Assembly (NCBI GenBank): GCA_032718565.1
Contig: JAVGVS010000834.1
Location: 18,166 to 82,165 of the forward strand
Reading direction: 5' to 3'
Length of the DNA: 64,000 nt
DNA from: Distichodus sexfasciatus
Taxonomy: Eukaryota; Chordata; Actinopteri; Characiformes; Distichodontidae
The translations under genes and the position numbers were made by a program. How positions within the stretch are numbered: the first letter of the stretch is position 1; every line of letters begins with the position of its first letter. The notes beneath the pieces were generated by a model. It was not told the origin of the DNA. It did no database searches and saw only the letters and a list, made by a program, of their open reading frames with translations. Positions 50,501 to 56,500 of the stretch are shown here, piece after piece.

Positions 50501-53500
50501 TAACGGAGGCACTGAAATACAGGCCTATCCTCAGCTGAAGGAGGGAACCGAGAATGACGTGTACAAATTATTGAGACAAAAAGACCAAATAATTTTGGTT
50601 AATAATGAGACCATATATAGTGCGACGGATGGATGGAAGTTGGTAAAATGGATGGAGGTTGGACAGATGTAAACACTAATTGATAAATGGAACTTGGATG
50701 GATTGATGGAGGGAAGTTGGATGAGAACCCGACTGTCCTGTAAAAGCTAGAAAAACTTGGGAAACTTTAGTCCGATTTTTGTAACTTTGTGATTACATTT
50801 CTGGTTCCCTTCTTCTAAAATGTTCCAGCGCTCCTACTTGAGTAAAGAAATTTGGTTTTTGAGGTGAAGTACCTTACAAAGACAAGATGTGAACTAGCAA
50901 GATGTGAACTAGAAAACTAGTGTGGCAGAATGTGTGTGTGTGTGTGCAGGAGAACGGTAGCAGAGACACTGCATACGTGAGCTGTTTTCTAAGAGGCCCT
51001 TTCTCTCGTCAGACGGCCAGAGCGGGACTACATTAGCATACACATGGGATAGAACAGGAATGTTCTTGGCTCCGAGAGCTTTGGCAAAAACCAGCCAGCT
51101 CCGCTCTGTATTACTCTAGAGGAAAGCAGCCGTGGGTCAATTAATACGTTTGAACAGATTAAGGAAAAGATGACACTGACATATTTAACCGCAGTGTTTG
51201 GAAATGGCTAAATAACAGCCGGTGCTGCTTTGTCCGACACCTCTGATCAGGACGACAGTTCACCTGTCAGGAGGCAGCAGCAGAAGCAGCATTCGGCAGC
51301 CTGGAGAAAGACACATACGCCAATATTACTGCTGCAGAGCCTTGTACCGCTGTAAAGAGCGTTGACCAAATCATTCTTTTAAACTGTTCTTACTTTCAAT
51401 ACCCAAACAATGCCACAGATTAAAATGACAGTGGTTTTCTAATATTTTATGACAAAAATCTAATTAGCACTAGGACCCTTTCCAACTACAAAACGTGTTC
51501 AGCGCTGTAGCCATCAAAATGCTCCGACACATCAAAATGCTTGTGCCAAGATAAGATTACGATAGTTATTTTTACTACAACTGATACTGACGTTTGAAAA
51601 ACTGACATTGCAATATTTTTCTCTTGAATATGTACATTGCAATATAAATAAATTATTATTTTTAACCAACGGTAACAGGCGGCACGGTGGCGCAGTGGTT
51701 AGCGCTGGCGGCTCACAGCGAGAAGGTCTTGGGTTCGAACCCCGGGGACGGGCGTAGGGTCCTTCTGTGTGGAGTTTGCATGCTCCCCCATGTTTGAGTG
51801 GGTTTCCGCCGGGCGCTCCAAAGGCATGCCCTATAGGTTAATTGACGACTCTAAATTGACACCGTAAGGTGTGAATGTGTTTGTGACCGTGTAAGTGTGT
51901 GTGTGTGCCCTGCGGTGTGTTGCCGCCTGCCCAGAGTTGTTTCCCGCCTTGCGCCCGAAAGTTCCCAGGATAGGCTCCGGTCCCACCGCGACCCCAGTTG
52001 GAATTAAGCGGTGCAGATAATCAATGATTGAATGAATGACTTTGGTAACTTTGTGTGCAAACCATCTTTGTCCAAGAACCTTTAATTTGGATTAAATTGT
52101 TAAAAACAGACTTTTTGAGTTTTCCTATAAAACAGTAAAAATATTGAAGCATTACGTCTGATCAAACTTCCTTTACTTGACATTGCAATTGCACATCACG
52201 CCATGTGACTACTGCACATGACAACACTGGAATGATATATAAATATCATTTAACTTTGATTATCTCCATTTCTGACTTAAATATTATATTAAAGATAAAC
52301 TACAGTGTATTCTTGTTATCGCCCATGTCATCAGTTTACTCCTCTAGCTGAAATTATGAGATAACAATAGTACTTTGTTACTCAATAAGCTTATGTTTTG
52401 CATAGGGATGCATGATATGGGAATTATAGGCCGATACCAATAAATGAGGATGGCAAAGTCGAGCACGAGCACAGGCAGAGTTGCGCACGTAACGACGAGA
52501 TTTTGCTTGCGAATGTCCACTGAGCGCTCAGGATTTTGGCACAAAACAACGCCGTACATTTTAAGACAGAAGGCGTCGGCTGCATAAAATCTGACGTCAG
52601 ATTTTGGACATGCCTGGCATAAGCGCTACCTTTTCGGAGTACAATAAATGTGTCATCAAATATCAGCTTGAAATATCAGGCCAATTTAAGCATCGGTCCG
52701 ATGCTGATAAATTGAACTAAAAAGCAATTATCGGTTGATTCCAATATAATCCAATACGAGTCCGATATCATCATGCATCTCTTGTTTTGCACAAACAGTC
52801 ATGCAATAAAATTTGTGCTCTTCACAGTCTGTAGATTTTGTCTTTGTCTAAGGGCCTGTTTGCACGTATGCAGATATGTTTTTATACATTAAGGCATTTC
52901 GTTAACATGTAAACAGAGTTTTAGCAACATTCAAACGCATATTTTTTAAAAAAGCCTCCAATGTGAAGATTTTTCAAAACGCTTGATTCCGTGGATACGT
53001 ATAAACGAAAATGTGTTTATAAAAATATTTGAATACGTATAAACAGGCCCTAACAACAAAAAAGAAAGGATTAAATGATGTCAGAAGCTTGGTGAAAACT
53101 TAGTTTTAACAACAAATTTCTTCTCAATCATGGGTAGTAAATGAGACCCATCATTCCTGATTATTGTGTTGAGAGGCGGCTCACCCTCGACTTTTTGCCT
53201 CCACAGGGACCTGTCCACAGTGCTGAAGTTCTACTAACAACAGGTGCAGAACCAGCATCACCTGCGCTCTCCGTGGTGCTGAAATTCTCCACAGGTAAAA
53301 TATCTGCAGCACAAAGTGATGAGCAAACACTCGAACCCACTCGCGCTAAAAAGAGACACAGTGTGAGACACACAAGTGACCCACCATTATGGGGTCAATA
53401 AGGCAAGCACTACGACAACCACAATTACTTATCGATCTGTTTGGCAGAATGGCTTGTTACCACTGCACATGGGAGGAGAACGAATACAGAAACTAATCTA

Positions 53501-56500
53501 TAATGTTCAGTTACCAGGAGAGTTCATTCGATACGATTTGCTAAAGCCCCAGGAGGTGCTGAAGGGTCCTAGCAGTAGTTTTAATGCTGCTTCTCATGTT
53601 CCAGAAGGCAGTAAGATGATGAATTGATGTTCTGGGACAAGCGGGGATTAACACAGGTTCATTTTGTGAATTCAATTTCTGACTTTTGAGAATAAAACCA
53701 ATAAAAATCCAAAAGTCATATTTTAGGCCATTATCAACACATTTCATGTCTGAAGTAATAAGTATCGTAACAGTTATCGAGTTGGTTCAAGTCCTGGAAT
53801 TGTAAAGGTACCATCGAGGTGCTCGCGAGCAAGGTACCATCCCAAAGCACCCGGACCAGGTGCTGCCAAAAAAGCCAAAAATAAGTACAAATGCTCAAAA
53901 AACTTAAGTATTTCTTCATTTTCCATTAATCCGAAAATATTTTGTCATTCAATAATGTCAGAGTGAAAAATAAACATAGAAAAATACAAGATTTGTTATT
54001 AAATCATTTTATTCTATATTCAGATGAATTCCAAATGGATAAAGAAGTGTTTCCACCTGCACTAACGTTATCTTGCTTCATAGCACTAAGCTTAAAAATA
54101 AAATGGTTGCTTTTGGTGTGGAAGACTGTGTAGAACCACTTTTTTGCACTCCTCAGGAATCGATAAAAGTATTGATAAGGAATTGGATTGACAGGCAGAA
54201 TCAACAATGCCAATGATATGGATAAAATCGTATCAATTCTCACCGCTAGTTAATGAACACAGCCGACTCTGGCTTTCCCCAAACATTTCCTTGACTCTCT
54301 ACAATCAGGTCAAGCAGCTGACAAAGTGAGAGTGGATCTGACCTTCATCTACTAATAACTCAACACCTCTGGAACATATGTTAGAGTTCAGCTTCTGCAA
54401 TAAACTCGCACAATTTAATCTACTCATCTCTATCTGTCAATGATTCACAGACATTCAGACAATACCTATTCATGGCCTAGTCATCCTCAAGGCTGTATGC
54501 TCTGTGCCGTATATTCCCGTTATACACAAATCACGGCTCCTCCGACAAGCCGTCTCTCACACATAGCGACATCACACCCTAAAAGTGGAACATCTGTCAG
54601 TCTGGCTACAGCATCCTGGATTGTAAGATCCAAAAATGAAAAGAGTGTATATGATCACAGCCTTTAGAATGAAAAAAACTAGTTGAAAATGTCTCAGCTG
54701 TCAAAATAAGAGTCCTGCCGCAGAACCTCAAGAGATAGGATAACGTCACATCTGCACTTTGAAGACGTTCCATTCATATTTATTTGAATAGAGGTTTTAT
54801 AACAAGCAGGTCTGTAGTGACTGTGGCAAGGAATGAGGAACCAAAACTCGGAAAGAGGCTCAGTTTTAAAAAAAAAATTGAACTTTGAATCAAATTAAGA
54901 ACTTAAAACTGAAGAAATTAAATCTCTGACTTGCAATCCTGAGCTTCATATCTCCTTTAAAGTATTTAGAATATGAAAATCTGTAAAAATCGATTTTATT
55001 CATGTCACGACTAGGTCTTTGTTAAATTCCTACTTCACTCCTTCCTTAGAGCAAGTAGCGAAACCTAAAACCCCAAGCCAATCACTCTCACAGCAACCTT
55101 TCCGAACTCTCACATGACGTGTCCAGTGAAAACCCAGCATTCTCATTAAACTAAGGGGCTGACCCTAAAGCAACCTGTCACACAAACACACACACACCAA
55201 GGAGCAGCAAGACAGAAACTCTGGTCAATCTCATTATAATCCAGATGACACTGCTGTGTCCTTGTTCTCATCTGTAATACCAAAGGACAGGTGGCAGCTA
55301 TAGGAATGAATGATTACACGCACACACACGGTAATACTATCTATCGCCAGAGTAACACTGATTCGCAATCCCATTACATGGGCAGTCATGGTAACGGATT
55401 GCCTCTGCGTGTTATGGAGCATGTACATCACAGCAGAGGAGGGAGACAACAGCTTTTGGGTATAACCTTACAAAGAATGTGCGACAGAATTGAGGTGAGT
55501 GGTTCCCAAAACGACGGGCGCAAGGAGGTTTTGCTGGGGGTGCGTGACAATGCAAATGTATGACAGCGAAAATGAAGTAAGAGTCTTATAGCTGCACCCC
55601 CATTTGATCAAACTGATCGATTCCTCATGGAGCTGGTAAAGCTATTAAAATATATTGCAGAAAGGCCATTTTGAATAGCGGTTTGAACCTTCAGTGGTCT
55701 AACGATTCGATTAATTTCAATGATCATGTCAATGATTTAATTCGATGCAATATCACAAAGCATCCCATCAACTTTTCTACATTACATTTCTACATTCTCT
55801 GTGGCCAGAAAACCAGCAAGCAATGTCATTACGATTGATCACGGTTACGATCATGGTCTTCCACTGCATCGATGCAGAATCGTTCGCATGGTGATGCATT
55901 GATTGTTGAACTATTATCACAGTTTGGGCCAAACTTCCACTGATACATCCAGCGCCAATGCTTATGTGACTTATTAAAGAGAAAACATAGCCTTTTCAGA
56001 GCATCTAGGTAGTTTGGAGATCACGCTCACATGATATGTCATTATAAAGCCAAGCAGAGTGACTGAAAGGCCCAAATAAGATAATGAAATGGGGGAGTTG
56101 GGTTGGGGGGTGCAGAAAAAGTTTGGGAACCACTGTTTTAGATCTAACTCGTCTGCTCTAATATCAGCTGCCTCCTCCATTGTGAGATCTCTGTAACACA
56201 TATGGCTGACCTCTTGAATAACTCCCTGAACCGTGAAAAATCTACCATGAAGGAGCAGTGGACAGCTGACGTGAGAGGGAGCAGGGCTTAGTCCATTGGT
56301 ACCTTGCTCATAGTTAACTTTTACTAGTCTGGTATTAGAACTAGCAACCCTCTGATCATGGGAGTAACTCCTTAAACTTTGTGTTGGTGATCATAAGATT
56401 GGGGGAAAACCTCTGCCCCACACCACCAGCATCACTCTGTAGTCCAACCCTGGCCCTCTGCAGAGCCGCAACCTTCTGCCACAACATCATAACATGAGGC

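Noticed and set aside
51678..51750. Functional tRNA gene
   Set aside because: It is the head of a V-SINE/DANA-like element with the diagnostic central domain and tail.
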